DNA of 5,374 bases from Prevotellaceae bacterium. GTDB lineage: Bacteria; Bacteroidota; Bacteroidia; Bacteroidales; UBA932. Shown here piece after piece: positions 1 to 5,374 of the stretch. Under the pieces are notes generated by a model that saw only the letters and a list, made by a program, of their open reading frames with translations, did no database searches and had not been told where the DNA came from. Position 1 is the first letter of the stretch; each line of letters begins with the position of its first letter. The position numbers and the translations under genes were made by a program. The stretch covers positions 1-5,374 of the forward strand of contig JAITMY010000114.1 in assembly GCA_031290755.1 (NCBI GenBank), in the 5' to 3' direction.

Positions 1-1191
1 ATCCGCGCCGCCGACCAAATCATCGACGTTGGCCCGCTGGCTGGCCGGCACGGGGGCGAGGTGGTTTACCAAGGCGCGGTGCCGGCGGCGGGCAGCGGCG
101 CGGCGCGTGGCCAAACGAAAAGCCTTACCCTCCGCTACCTGAGCGGCGAGGAGCAGCTGCCGCTACCCGCGCACCGCCGCAAGATGAGCAGCTACGTTGA
201 GGTGGCGGGCGCCCGCGAAAACAACCTGAAAAACATCAGCGTGAAATTTCCCCTGGGCGGCATCGTGGCGGTTACGGGCGTGAGCGGCTCAGGGAAGTCC
301 ACCTTGGTGAAGGGCATCCTGTACCCGGCGCTCTGCCAGTCCATCAACCTCTACGGCGACAGGCCGGGGCAGCACGACGGGCTAACGGGCGACGTGCGCA
401 GCGTGAAAAACGTGGAGATGATAGACCAGAACCCCATTGGGCGCAGCAGCCGCAGCAACCCCGTAACCTACATCAAGGCCTACGACGACATCCGCAAGCT
501 CTACGCCGAGCAGCCCTACGCCAAGCTCAACGGCTACGGCCCGTCGCACTTTTCGTTCAACATCGACGGGGGGCGCTGCGAGGAGTGCCAGGGCGACGGC
601 TTCATCAAGGTGGGGATGCAGTTCATGGCCGACGTTACGCTGGTGTGCGAGGCCTGCGGCGGCAAGCGCTTTAAGCCCGACCTGCTTGAGGTGAAGTACA
701 GGGGGCACAGCGTTAGCGACGTGCTGGACTTCACCGTTGACCAAGCCGTAGAGTTTTTTGGGGAGCGCGAGGGCGCCGCCGCAAAGGTCGCCGAGCGGCT
801 GAGGTGCTTGCAGCAGGTGGGGCTGGGCTACATCAAGCTGGGGCAGAGCAGCAGCACCCTTTCGGGCGGCGAGAGCCAGCGCGTGAAGCTGGCCTCGTTT
901 CTGACCAAGGAAAAGTACCAAGAGCCGCTGCTGTTCATCTTCGACGAACCCACCACCGGCCTGCACTTTCACGACATCAAGCAGCTGCTCGAAGCGTTCA
1001 ACGCGCTGGTTGACCGAGGCCATTCGGTAATCGTGGTGGAGCACAACTTAGACGTGATACGCAGCGCCGATTGGGTTATCGACCTTGGCCCCGAAGGCGG
1101 CGAGGCCGGCGGCCACCTCTGCTTTTGCGGCACGCCCGACGAGCTGGCCAAGCGCACTGACCTCTACACCGGACAATTTTTATCCCGCTAA
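1..1191 (+). CDS. uvrA: UvrA, excinuclease ABC subunit A (C-terminal part, 5' end outside window)
   Basis: UvrA is the damage-sensing ABC ATPase of nucleotide excision repair; as a dimer in the cytoplasm it loads UvrB onto lesions. The frame is open from base 1, so the GTG at 61 is internal and the gene begins upstream. The 396 visible residues start at IRAADQIIDVGP, the end of the first ATPase half, and then give the complete second ATPase half. Visible motifs are Walker A GVSGSGKST (277-303), the Q-loop-like IDQNPIGRSSRSNP (about 424-462), a zinc module CX2C-X19-CX2C (Cys codons at 577, 586, 646 and 655), the ABC signature LSGGE (859-873), Walker B LLFIFDEPTTG (928-960) and the H-loop EHNLD (1039-1053). 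The zinc-module spacing matches that of E. coli UvrA. Family proteins are about 930-950 residues, so a little over half is missing. The protein ends at FLSR, with no long glycine-rich tail. The frame is intact and all ATPase motifs are present. Its TAA overlaps the stop of the convergent PBP gene. Confidence 0.97.
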   Translation: MRAADQIIDVGPLAGRHGGEVVYQGAVPAAGSGAARGQTKSLTLRYLSGEEQLPLPAHRRKMSSYVEVAGARENNLKNISVKFPLGGIVAVTGVSGSGKSTLVKGILYPALCQSINLYGDRPGQHDGLTGDVRSVKNVEMIDQNPIGRSSRSNPVTYIKAYDDIRKLYAEQPYAKLNGYGPSHFSFNIDGGRCEECQGDGFIKVGMQFMADVTLVCEACGGKRFKPDLLEVKYRGHSVSDVLDFTVDQAVEFFGEREGAAAKVAERLRCLQQVGLGYIKLGQSSSTLSGGESQRVKLASFLTKEKYQEPLLFIFDEPTTGLHFHDIKQLLEAFNALVDRGHSVIVVEHNLDVIRSADWVIDLGPEGGEAGGHLCFCGTPDELAKRTDLYTGQFLSR

Positions 1192-1221
1192 AAAAACTCC
1201 TCGTCCACCCGCTTTTTGCGG
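1185..1221. other. Imperfect inverted repeat across the convergent gene ends
   Basis: CCGC plus AAAAA (1185-1194, with one bulged T at 1189) can pair with TTTTTGCGG (1213-1221), leaving an 18-nt loop. It straddles both overlapping stop codons. A 4-bp local hairpin CCGC-TTTTT-GCGG (1209-1221) competes with it. Neither strand has a T-run right after the stem, so it is not a classical terminator, though it is the only structure seen where the two transcripts must end. Confidence 0.25.
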
Positions 1222-3554
1222 CTCGGGGCGCTTTCGCTGGACTCGTGGGTATCGCAGTTGAGGTTGAAACTCCGCATGTTGGAGGGCACCTCAAACTGCG
1301 CCGACACCGAAATGTGTAGCGAGGGGTCGGCGTACACCTTTTGCATGAACAGGCCGAAGATGGGCAGCGCGGAGTTCGAGCCGCCGCCGGTGCGCAGGCT
1401 TTCAAAGTGGGTGGTGCGATCCTCGCAGCCTACCCACACGCCGCCAGCCAGCTGCGGCGTGATGCCCATGAACCAGCCGTCCGACTGGTCTTGCGTGGTG
1501 CCGGTTTTGCCGCCTATTTGCCCCGTAAGCCTGTAAGCGTTGCGCAGGCGAACAGCCGTGCCGCTGTTGACCACGCTTTGCAGCAGGTTGGTCATCAGGT
1601 AGGCGGTCTGCTCGCTGATGGCCTCGGTTTTGCGCGTTGCGCCAACGGGCGATAGCACGTTGCCGTTGCGGTCTTCTATGCGCGTAACCATGATGGGCAT
1701 TACGCGAACGCCCTTGTTGGCGTAGGTGGCGTAGGAGTTGACCATTTCGTACAGCGACACATCGGCTGTGCCGAGGAATATCGAGTTGACCGGAGGGATG
1801 TAGCTGACGATGCCCATTTTGTGGCAGATGTCCACCACGCTGTGCGGGTTGAACTGCTTGATGAGCCACGCGGAGATGTTGTTCACGCTGTGCGACAGCC
1901 CCCACTTGAGGGTTACTATTTTTCCGTCGTAGGCGGAGGCCGAGGCGTTTTTTGGCGTCCACGTGGTGTCGCCCTCCACAAAGGTTTGCGGGATGTTGGG
2001 CACCCTGTAGCACGGGTCGTAGCCCTCCTGCATGGCGAGCGTGTACAGGAACGGCTTGATGGTGGAGCCTATCTGCCGCTTGCTTTGCTTCGCGAGGTCG
2101 TACTTGAAGTACTTGAAGTTGGGGCCGCCCACGTAGGCCTTGATGTACCCCGTGCGGGGGTCCATAGCCATGAAGCTGGCGCGTAGGAACGATTTGTAGT
2201 GCTTCAGCGAATCCAGCGGCGACATGTTGACCTCCACTTCGCCGTTTTGCCACGTGAAGATGGTCATTCCCGTGGGCTTTCGGAAGTTCTCCATAATTTG
2301 GCTCATGCTCAGCCCCGCGCTGCGCAGCGTGCGGTAGCGCTCGGTCTGCTTGATGGCGCGAAGGAGCGATTCCTCCTCCTCCCTGCTGCTCATGGAGGCG
2401 CCGAAGATCTTCCCGCCCTTGGCCTTGATTTCGTCATTCAGCGCCGGTTGCAGGGTGTTTTTCAGGTGCGACACCAGCGACTCCTCCGCGTACTGCTGCA
2501 TCTTGGAGTTGATGGTGGTGTAGATTTTCAGCCCGTCGCGGTGCACGTTGTAGGACGTGCCGTCGGGCTTCTTGTTTTTGTGGCACCAGCCGTACAGCGG
2601 GTTGCCCTCCCACTCGGCCAAGTCCACCTCGTAGGCCGCCGTGGTGCTGTAGTGCGACGGGTGCGGGTAGCGGGCGTTCATGATTTGCCGAACCCGCTCC
2701 CTGAAGTAGGTGGCCAGTCCAGTGTTGTGATCCTGCTGCTGGTAGCGCAGCGTGATGGGCTGCTCGCTTAGCGCGGCGTAGCTTTCGGGGCTTAGGTAGT
2801 CGGCGCGCACCATTTGCCTCAGCACGAAGTTGCGGCGGGCGGTGGCGCTCTCGTAGTTGCGCACGGGGCTGTAGCGCGTGGGCGCGTTCACAATGCCTGC
2901 CAGCAGCGCGGACTCGTCCACGTTCAGCTGCATGGGGTGCTTGTTAAAAAACGTTTGCGCCGCCGCGTTCACCCCAAAGGCGTTGCTCCCAAACGGGATA
3001 ACGTTGAGGTACATTGCAATTATCTCATTTTTGGTGTAGTTGCGCTCCAGCCGCACCGCCGTAATCCACTCCTTGAGCTTGACAACGAACAGGTGCCCGT
3101 ACTTCTCCAACGGGCTGTCGTACTCGTTGTTCGTGCGCGGGAAAAGGTTCTTGGCCAGCTGCTGGGTGATGGTGCTGCCCCCGCCTTGGTTCCGCTCGCC
3201 GAGGGCGATGGTGCGCACCAGCACGCGCAGCAGCCCCTGCGTGTCGATGCCCGAATGGTGGGCAAACCGCACATCCTCAGTGGCCAGCAGCGCCCTGATG
3301 AGGTTGGGCGAGATGTCCTCGAAGCTGACAAACGTGCGGTTCTCAATGTGGAACGTGCCCAACAGCACGTGATCCTCCGAGAACACCTCCGAAGCCATGT
3401 TGCTCTTGGGGTTTTCGAGCTCCTCGAACGTGGGCATGGGGCCGAACATCTCCTGCCACACCAGCGTGAGCATGGTGGCCAGCAGCGCCGTGGGGAGCAC
3501 AATCACCCCCCACAGCGCTACGCCAAACCATATTTTTTTTGACCTGACTGACAT
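1188..3554 (-). CDS. Bifunctional class A penicillin-binding protein (PBP1A type: GT51 glycosyltransferase + transpeptidase)
   Basis: This enzyme polymerises lipid II into glycan strands and cross-links the stem peptides, acting on the periplasmic face of the inner membrane. Residue numbers are from the ATG at 3554 (788 aa). One N-terminal membrane anchor (about 7-35) follows a short basic cytoplasmic tail. The GT51 domain (about 65-245) shows EDVRFAHHSGID with catalytic Glu93, GGSTITQQLAKNLF (about 125-138) and KLKEWITAVRLE with the second conserved Glu162. The transpeptidase domain carries GSTIKPF (nucleophile Ser497, Lys500; Ser codon at 2064-2066), SVN (556-558) and KTGTT (683-687). A mostly helical stretch of about 85 residues before the SxxK motif matches what I recall of Bacteroidota PBP1A proteins. 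The C-terminus is a short charged tail ending RKKRVDEEFF. A TTG ten codons upstream (3584) is open, but I prefer the ATG because the TTG lies inside a candidate -7 promoter element and adds a polar extension. All catalytic residues are present. Whether to call it mrcA or pbpC-like cannot be settled; domain order favours PBP1A. Confidence 0.95.
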   Translation of the reverse strand: MSVRSKKIWFGVALWGVIVLPTALLATMLTLVWQEMFGPMPTFEELENPKSNMASEVFSEDHVLLGTFHIENRTFVSFEDISPNLIRALLATEDVRFAHHSGIDTQGLLRVLVRTIALGERNQGGGSTITQQLAKNLFPRTNNEYDSPLEKYGHLFVVKLKEWITAVRLERNYTKNEIIAMYLNVIPFGSNAFGVNAAAQTFFNKHPMQLNVDESALLAGIVNAPTRYSPVRNYESATARRNFVLRQMVRADYLSPESYAALSEQPITLRYQQQDHNTGLATYFRERVRQIMNARYPHPSHYSTTAAYEVDLAEWEGNPLYGWCHKNKKPDGTSYNVHRDGLKIYTTINSKMQQYAEESLVSHLKNTLQPALNDEIKAKGGKIFGASMSSREEEESLLRAIKQTERYRTLRSAGLSMSQIMENFRKPTGMTIFTWQNGEVEVNMSPLDSLKHYKSFLRASFMAMDPRTGYIKAYVGGPNFKYFKYDLAKQSKRQIGSTIKPFLYTLAMQEGYDPCYRVPNIPQTFVEGDTTWTPKNASASAYDGKIVTLKWGLSHSVNNISAWLIKQFNPHSVVDICHKMGIVSYIPPVNSIFLGTADVSLYEMVNSYATYANKGVRVMPIMVTRIEDRNGNVLSPVGATRKTEAISEQTAYLMTNLLQSVVNSGTAVRLRNAYRLTGQIGGKTGTTQDQSDGWFMGITPQLAGGVWVGCEDRTTHFESLRTGGGSNSALPIFGLFMQKVYADPSLHISVSAQFEVPSNMRSFNLNCDTHESSESAPSRKKRVDEEFF

Positions 3555-3581
3555 CGTTACGTATGCTGGGTTTTCATGCCC

Positions 3582-3589
3582 CAAAAGTA
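3582..3589 (-). promoter_or_regulatory. Candidate -7 promoter element for the PBP gene
   Basis: Read on the minus strand, 3589 to 3582 is TACTTTTG, an exact match to the Bacteroidota -7 consensus TAnnTTTG. The nearest upstream TTTG (CAAA on the plus strand at 3615-3618) is 25 bp away, longer than the usual 19-21, so the -33 part is weak. Transcription would begin near 3576, giving a leader of about 22 nt before the ATG at 3554. That would put the alternative TTG start at 3584 upstream of the transcript. Confidence 0.4.
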
Positions 3590-3621
3590 GGCTTTAAATT
3601 CCCTTCCCTGCCAGCAAAAGT

Positions 3622-3638
3622 GTTAAAAAACAGTTAAA
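3622..3638. promoter_or_regulatory. Paired GTTAAA sites upstream of the topA promoter (possible operator)
   Basis: GTTAAA occurs at 3622-3627 and again at 3633-3638, exactly 11 bp apart, so both copies face roughly the same side of the helix. They lie just upstream of the candidate -33 element at 3642, a common place for an activator or an upstream promoter element. The unit is short and made of common bases, so chance is possible. Confidence 0.25.
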
Positions 3639-3650
3639 CATTTTGAATGT
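3638..3650. repeat. Inverted repeat ACATT-TTG-AATGT over the topA -33 element
   Basis: Five-base perfect arms (3638-3642 and 3646-3650) flank a 3-bp centre, and the sequence covers the candidate -33 TTTG. GAATGT recurs at 3675-3680, exactly 30 bp downstream and next to the -7 element. Both would suit a repressor site, but the arms are short. Confidence 0.3.
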
Positions 3651-3673
3651 ACGAATTATAATGTTTTACTTTG
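3642..3673 (+). promoter_or_regulatory. Candidate topA promoter, Bacteroidota type
   Basis: TTTG at 3642-3645 resembles the Bacteroidota -33 element, and TACTTTG at 3667-3673 resembles the -7 element TAnnTTTG with one base missing between TA and TTTG. The 21-bp gap between them fits the usual 19-21 bp. The transcript would start near 3679 and leave a leader of about 84 nt before the topA ATG. The match is imperfect and AT-rich DNA gives such matches by chance, so this is a moderate call. Confidence 0.4.
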
Positions 3674-3684
3674 TGAATGTTTTT

Positions 3685-3719
3685 CAGCAGGTGCTGGGGC
3701 GCCCATAAAAATCAGCGCC
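3685..3719 (+). promoter_or_regulatory. GC-rich island with alternative short hairpins in the topA leader
   Basis: CAGC (3685-3688) can pair with GCTG (3693-3696) around a 4-nt loop. That same GCTG can instead pair with CAGC at 3713-3716, and GGCGC (3698-3702) can pair with GCGCC (3715-3719) across a 12-nt loop. All stems are 4-5 bp. The island stands out in an otherwise AT-rich gap. No T-run follows, so it is not an intrinsic terminator. A regulatory role is inference only. Confidence 0.3.
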
Positions 3720-3721
3720 GA

Positions 3722-3745
3722 ATTTAGTAGATTTAGTAGATTTAG
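3722..3745 (+). repeat. 9-bp tandem repeat in the topA leader (ATTTAGTAG, 2.67 copies)
   Basis: Two perfect copies of ATTTAGTAG (3722-3730, 3731-3739) are followed by a partial third, ATTTAG (3740-3745). The array ends 17 bp before the topA ATG, inside the predicted leader. The A-rich stretch 3746-3759 separates it from the start codon. No copy is interrupted by a mismatch. Confidence 0.9.
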
Positions 3746-3762
3746 AACGAAAAAAATAAGCT

Positions 3763-5374
3763 ATGCAGGATAATTTAGTGATTGTAGAGTCGCCGGCAAA
3801 GGCGAAAACTATTGAGAAATTTTTGGGTAAGGATTACCTCGTTACCTCGAGCTATGGCCACATTCGCGACTTGGCCAAAAAGGACTTGGGGGTGGATTTG
3901 CAGCACGGCTACGCGCCGCAGTACGTCGTCTCGGACGATAAGGCAAGGGTGGTGTCGGAGCTGCGCCGGCAGGCTAAGGTGGCCAAGATGGTGTGGCTGG
4001 CCTCCGATGAAGACCGCGAGGGGGAGGCCATAGCCTGGCACCTGCAAGAAACCTTGCAGCTCGACCCCCAGAAAACCAAGCGCATCGTGTTTCACGAAAT
4101 CACCAAGGAGGCCATCCTCAGCGCGGTGAAGAACCCCCGCGGGGTGGACGTCAACCTTGTCAACGCGCAGCAGGCACGCCGCGTGCTCGACCGCTTGGTG
4201 GGCTTTGAGCTGTCGCCCATCCTGTGGAAGAAAATCAAGTCCTCGCTGTCGGCAGGGCGCGTGCAGTCGGTGGCGGTGCGCCTCATCGCCGACCGCGAGC
4301 GCGAAATCCTTATCTTTAAGCCGGAAAGCTTCTTTAAGGTGGCGGGCACCTTTTTGGCAGAGCGAAGCCAGCTCAAGGCCGAAGTAGCGCAGCGGTTTAA
4401 GGAGGAGCAGGCGGTGCTCGACCTGCTGAAAAAGTACACCGGCGCCACCTTCACGGTGTCGGCGGTGGAAAAGAAGCCGGCGAAGAAGTCGCCCACCGCG
4501 CCCTTCACCACCTCCACGCTACAGCAGGAGGCCAGCCGCAAGCTGGGCTTCTCGGTGAGCCAAACCATGCTGGTTGCCCAGCGGCTCTACGAGGCGGGCT
4601 ACATCACCTACATGCGTACCGACTCGGTGAACCTGTCGGAGCAGGCCATTGCCGCGGCCAAGGCCACCATCCTCAACATGTACGGCGAAAAGTACCTGCA
4701 CACCCGCCGCTACACCACCAAGGCGCGGGGGGCGCAGGAGGCGCACGAGGCCATTCGCCCCTCGTACATGGAGCGGCAAAGCATCAGCGCCGACGCGCAG
4801 GAGCAGCGCCTCTACGAGCTGATATGGAAGCGCACCGTGGCCTCGCAGATGAGCGACGCCGAGCTGGAGCGCACAACGGTGGACATCAGCGCCGCGGGCG
4901 TGGCCGAAAAGTTTGTGGCCACCGGCGAGGTGCTCCTCTTCGACGGCTTCCTGAAGGTGTACATGGAGTCGCGCGACGACGAGGGCGAGGGCGAAGCCGC
5001 CGACCTGCTGCCCCCGCTCAGGGTAGGGCAGGTGCTGCAAGCCGGCGCCATTGTAGCCACCGAGCGCTTCACCCAGCGTCCGCCGCGCTACACCGAGGCC
5101 AGCCTCGTGAAAAAGCTCGAAGAGCTCGGCATTGGCCGCCCCTCCACCTACGCCCCCACCATATCCACCGTCATCAAGCGCGGATACGTGCTCAAGGAAA
5201 ACCGCGACGGGCAGGAGCGCCTCTACCGCCAGCACACGCTGCTGGGCGAAAAAATCACCGCGAAAACGCTGAAGGAAAACACCGGCGCAGAGAAGAGCAA
5301 GCTCTTCCCAAGCGACGTGGGGCTGGTGGTTACGGACTACCTCGTGGAGTACTTCCCGAAGGTGATGGACTACA
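3763..5374 (+). CDS. topA: DNA topoisomerase I (type IA), N-terminal 537 residues, 3' end outside window
   Basis: TopA relaxes negative supercoils by cutting one strand through a transient 5'-phosphotyrosine link, using Mg2+. The frame is open from the ATG at 3763 to the right edge. The TOPRIM domain starts at once with NLVIVESPAKAKTIEKFLG (Glu9) and continues with the metal-binding triad in LASDEDREGEAIAW (Asp82, Asp84, Glu86). LSAGRVQSVAVRLI (about 162-175) and GYITYMRTDS follow; in the latter Tyr283 is the expected catalytic tyrosine and Arg285 the partner of E. coli Arg321. Further on come the conserved EAHEAIRPS (about 326-334) and PRYTEASLVKKLEELGIGRP (441-460). The C-terminal zinc-finger or tail region lies beyond the window; the usual length is about 700-870 residues. 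The start is firm: an in-frame TAA sits at 3757-3759, and Glu9 must be retained. There is no Shine-Dalgarno; the upstream sequence is A-rich, as is usual in Bacteroidota. The first ~25 codons are more AT-rich than the rest, which may keep the start region unstructured. Confidence 0.97.
   Translation, partial: MQDNLVIVESPAKAKTIEKFLGKDYLVTSSYGHIRDLAKKDLGVDLQHGYAPQYVVSDDKARVVSELRRQAKVAKMVWLASDEDREGEAIAWHLQETLQLDPQKTKRIVFHEITKEAILSAVKNPRGVDVNLVNAQQARRVLDRLVGFELSPILWKKIKSSLSAGRVQSVAVRLIADREREILIFKPESFFKVAGTFLAERSQLKAEVAQRFKEEQAVLDLLKKYTGATFTVSAVEKKPAKKSPTAPFTTSTLQQEASRKLGFSVSQTMLVAQRLYEAGYITYMRTDSVNLSEQAIAAAKATILNMYGEKYLHTRRYTTKARGAQEAHEAIRPSYMERQSISADAQEQRLYELIWKRTVASQMSDAELERTTVDISAAGVAEKFVATGEVLLFDGFLKVYMESRDDEGEGEAADLLPPLRVGQVLQAGAIVATERFTQRPPRYTEASLVKKLEELGIGRPSTYAPTISTVIKRGYVLKENRDGQERLYRQHTLLGEKITAKTLKENTGAEKSKLFPSDVGLVVTDYLVEYFPKVMDY

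Larger units (their letters stand above)
3555..3762. other. Divergent AT-rich intergenic region between the PBP gene and topA
   Basis: This is the only gene-free stretch in the window, 208 bp. It is clearly AT-rich against GC-rich genes on both sides, except for a GC-rich island at 3685-3720. I see no tRNA-like or other known RNA fold and no small ORF with a plausible start. It holds a candidate promoter for each gene, direct and inverted repeats near the topA promoter, and a 9-bp tandem repeat just before topA; these are listed separately. Confidence 0.85.

Noticed and set aside
61..63. GTG as the start of the left-hand gene
   Set aside because: The frame is open from base 1 and residues before it (IRAADQIIDVGP...HGGE) match the internal UvrA sequence, so this is an internal valine codon.
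382..1044. 220-codon open frame antisense to uvrA
   Set aside because: Low-complexity Ala/Leu/Val/His-rich translation lying wholly opposite a strongly conserved gene; typical of spurious frames in GC-rich coding DNA.
1209..1221. CCGC-TTTTT-GCGG as an intrinsic terminator for uvrA
   Set aside because: Only a 4-bp stem and no T-run after it in the uvrA direction; it also lies within PBP coding sequence.
1402..2253. 283-codon frame on the minus strand within the PBP gene
   Set aside because: It is a +1/-1 shadow of the PBP transpeptidase region on the same strand, rich in Arg, His and Gln with no recognisable domain.
2199..3542. Long plus-strand frames (2199-2771 and 2814-3542) antisense to the PBP gene
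   Set aside because: Translations are Val/Leu/His/Arg-rich with no domain, and the opposite strand has every PBP motif intact.
3657..3662. TATAAT, a perfect sigma-70 -10 box
   Set aside because: There is no matching TTGACA-like element about 17 bp upstream, and the primary sigma factor of Bacteroidota uses a different consensus; AT-rich DNA makes this likely by chance.
4519..5235. 238-codon frame antisense to topA
   Set aside because: Ala/Gly/Leu/Val-rich shadow of the GC-rich topA coding strand; no domain and no upstream signal.
1..5374. A previously undescribed system (defence, mobile element or CRISPR)
   Set aside because: All long credible frames are well-known housekeeping genes with intact motifs, and the single 208-bp gap has no room for an additional gene. 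I see no CRISPR-type repeats or terminal inverted repeats.

Overview
The window holds three housekeeping genes of a GC-rich member of the Bacteroidota, and I see no mobile element, CRISPR array, RNA gene or defence cluster. The taxonomic call rests on three things. The three proteins read like the Bacteroidota versions of their families: UvrA with the QNPIGRSSRSNP stretch, and a class A PBP with a helical insert before its SxxK motif. The starts lack Shine-Dalgarno sequences. The only gene-free gap carries elements resembling the Bacteroidota promoter (TTTG and TAnnTTTG). The coding regions are strongly GC-rich and the gap is AT-rich. A genus cannot be fixed from this; a GC-rich Bacteroidales lineage such as the Rikenellaceae is only a guess.

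Layout. Positions 1-1191 (+) are the C-terminal ~396 residues of the excinuclease subunit UvrA, cut by the left edge. Positions 1188-3554 (-) are a complete bifunctional penicillin-binding protein of the PBP1A type (GT51 glycosyltransferase plus transpeptidase). The two genes converge and their stop codons share two bases, so there is no spacer for a conventional terminator. Positions 3555-3762 are a 208-bp AT-rich divergent intergenic region between the PBP gene and topA. It contains a candidate promoter for each direction, short direct and inverted repeats, a small GC-rich hairpin-prone island and a perfect 9-bp tandem repeat. Positions 3763-5374 (+) are the first 537 codons of topA (DNA topoisomerase I), cut by the right edge.

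The genes do not form one operon: the PBP is transcribed opposite to both neighbours. UvrA (nucleotide excision repair) and TopA (relaxation of negative supercoils) both act on DNA; the PBP builds peptidoglycan outside the cytoplasmic membrane. I found no credible sign of a new system. The parts worth a second look are the topA leader and upstream region, and the overlapping convergent gene ends.
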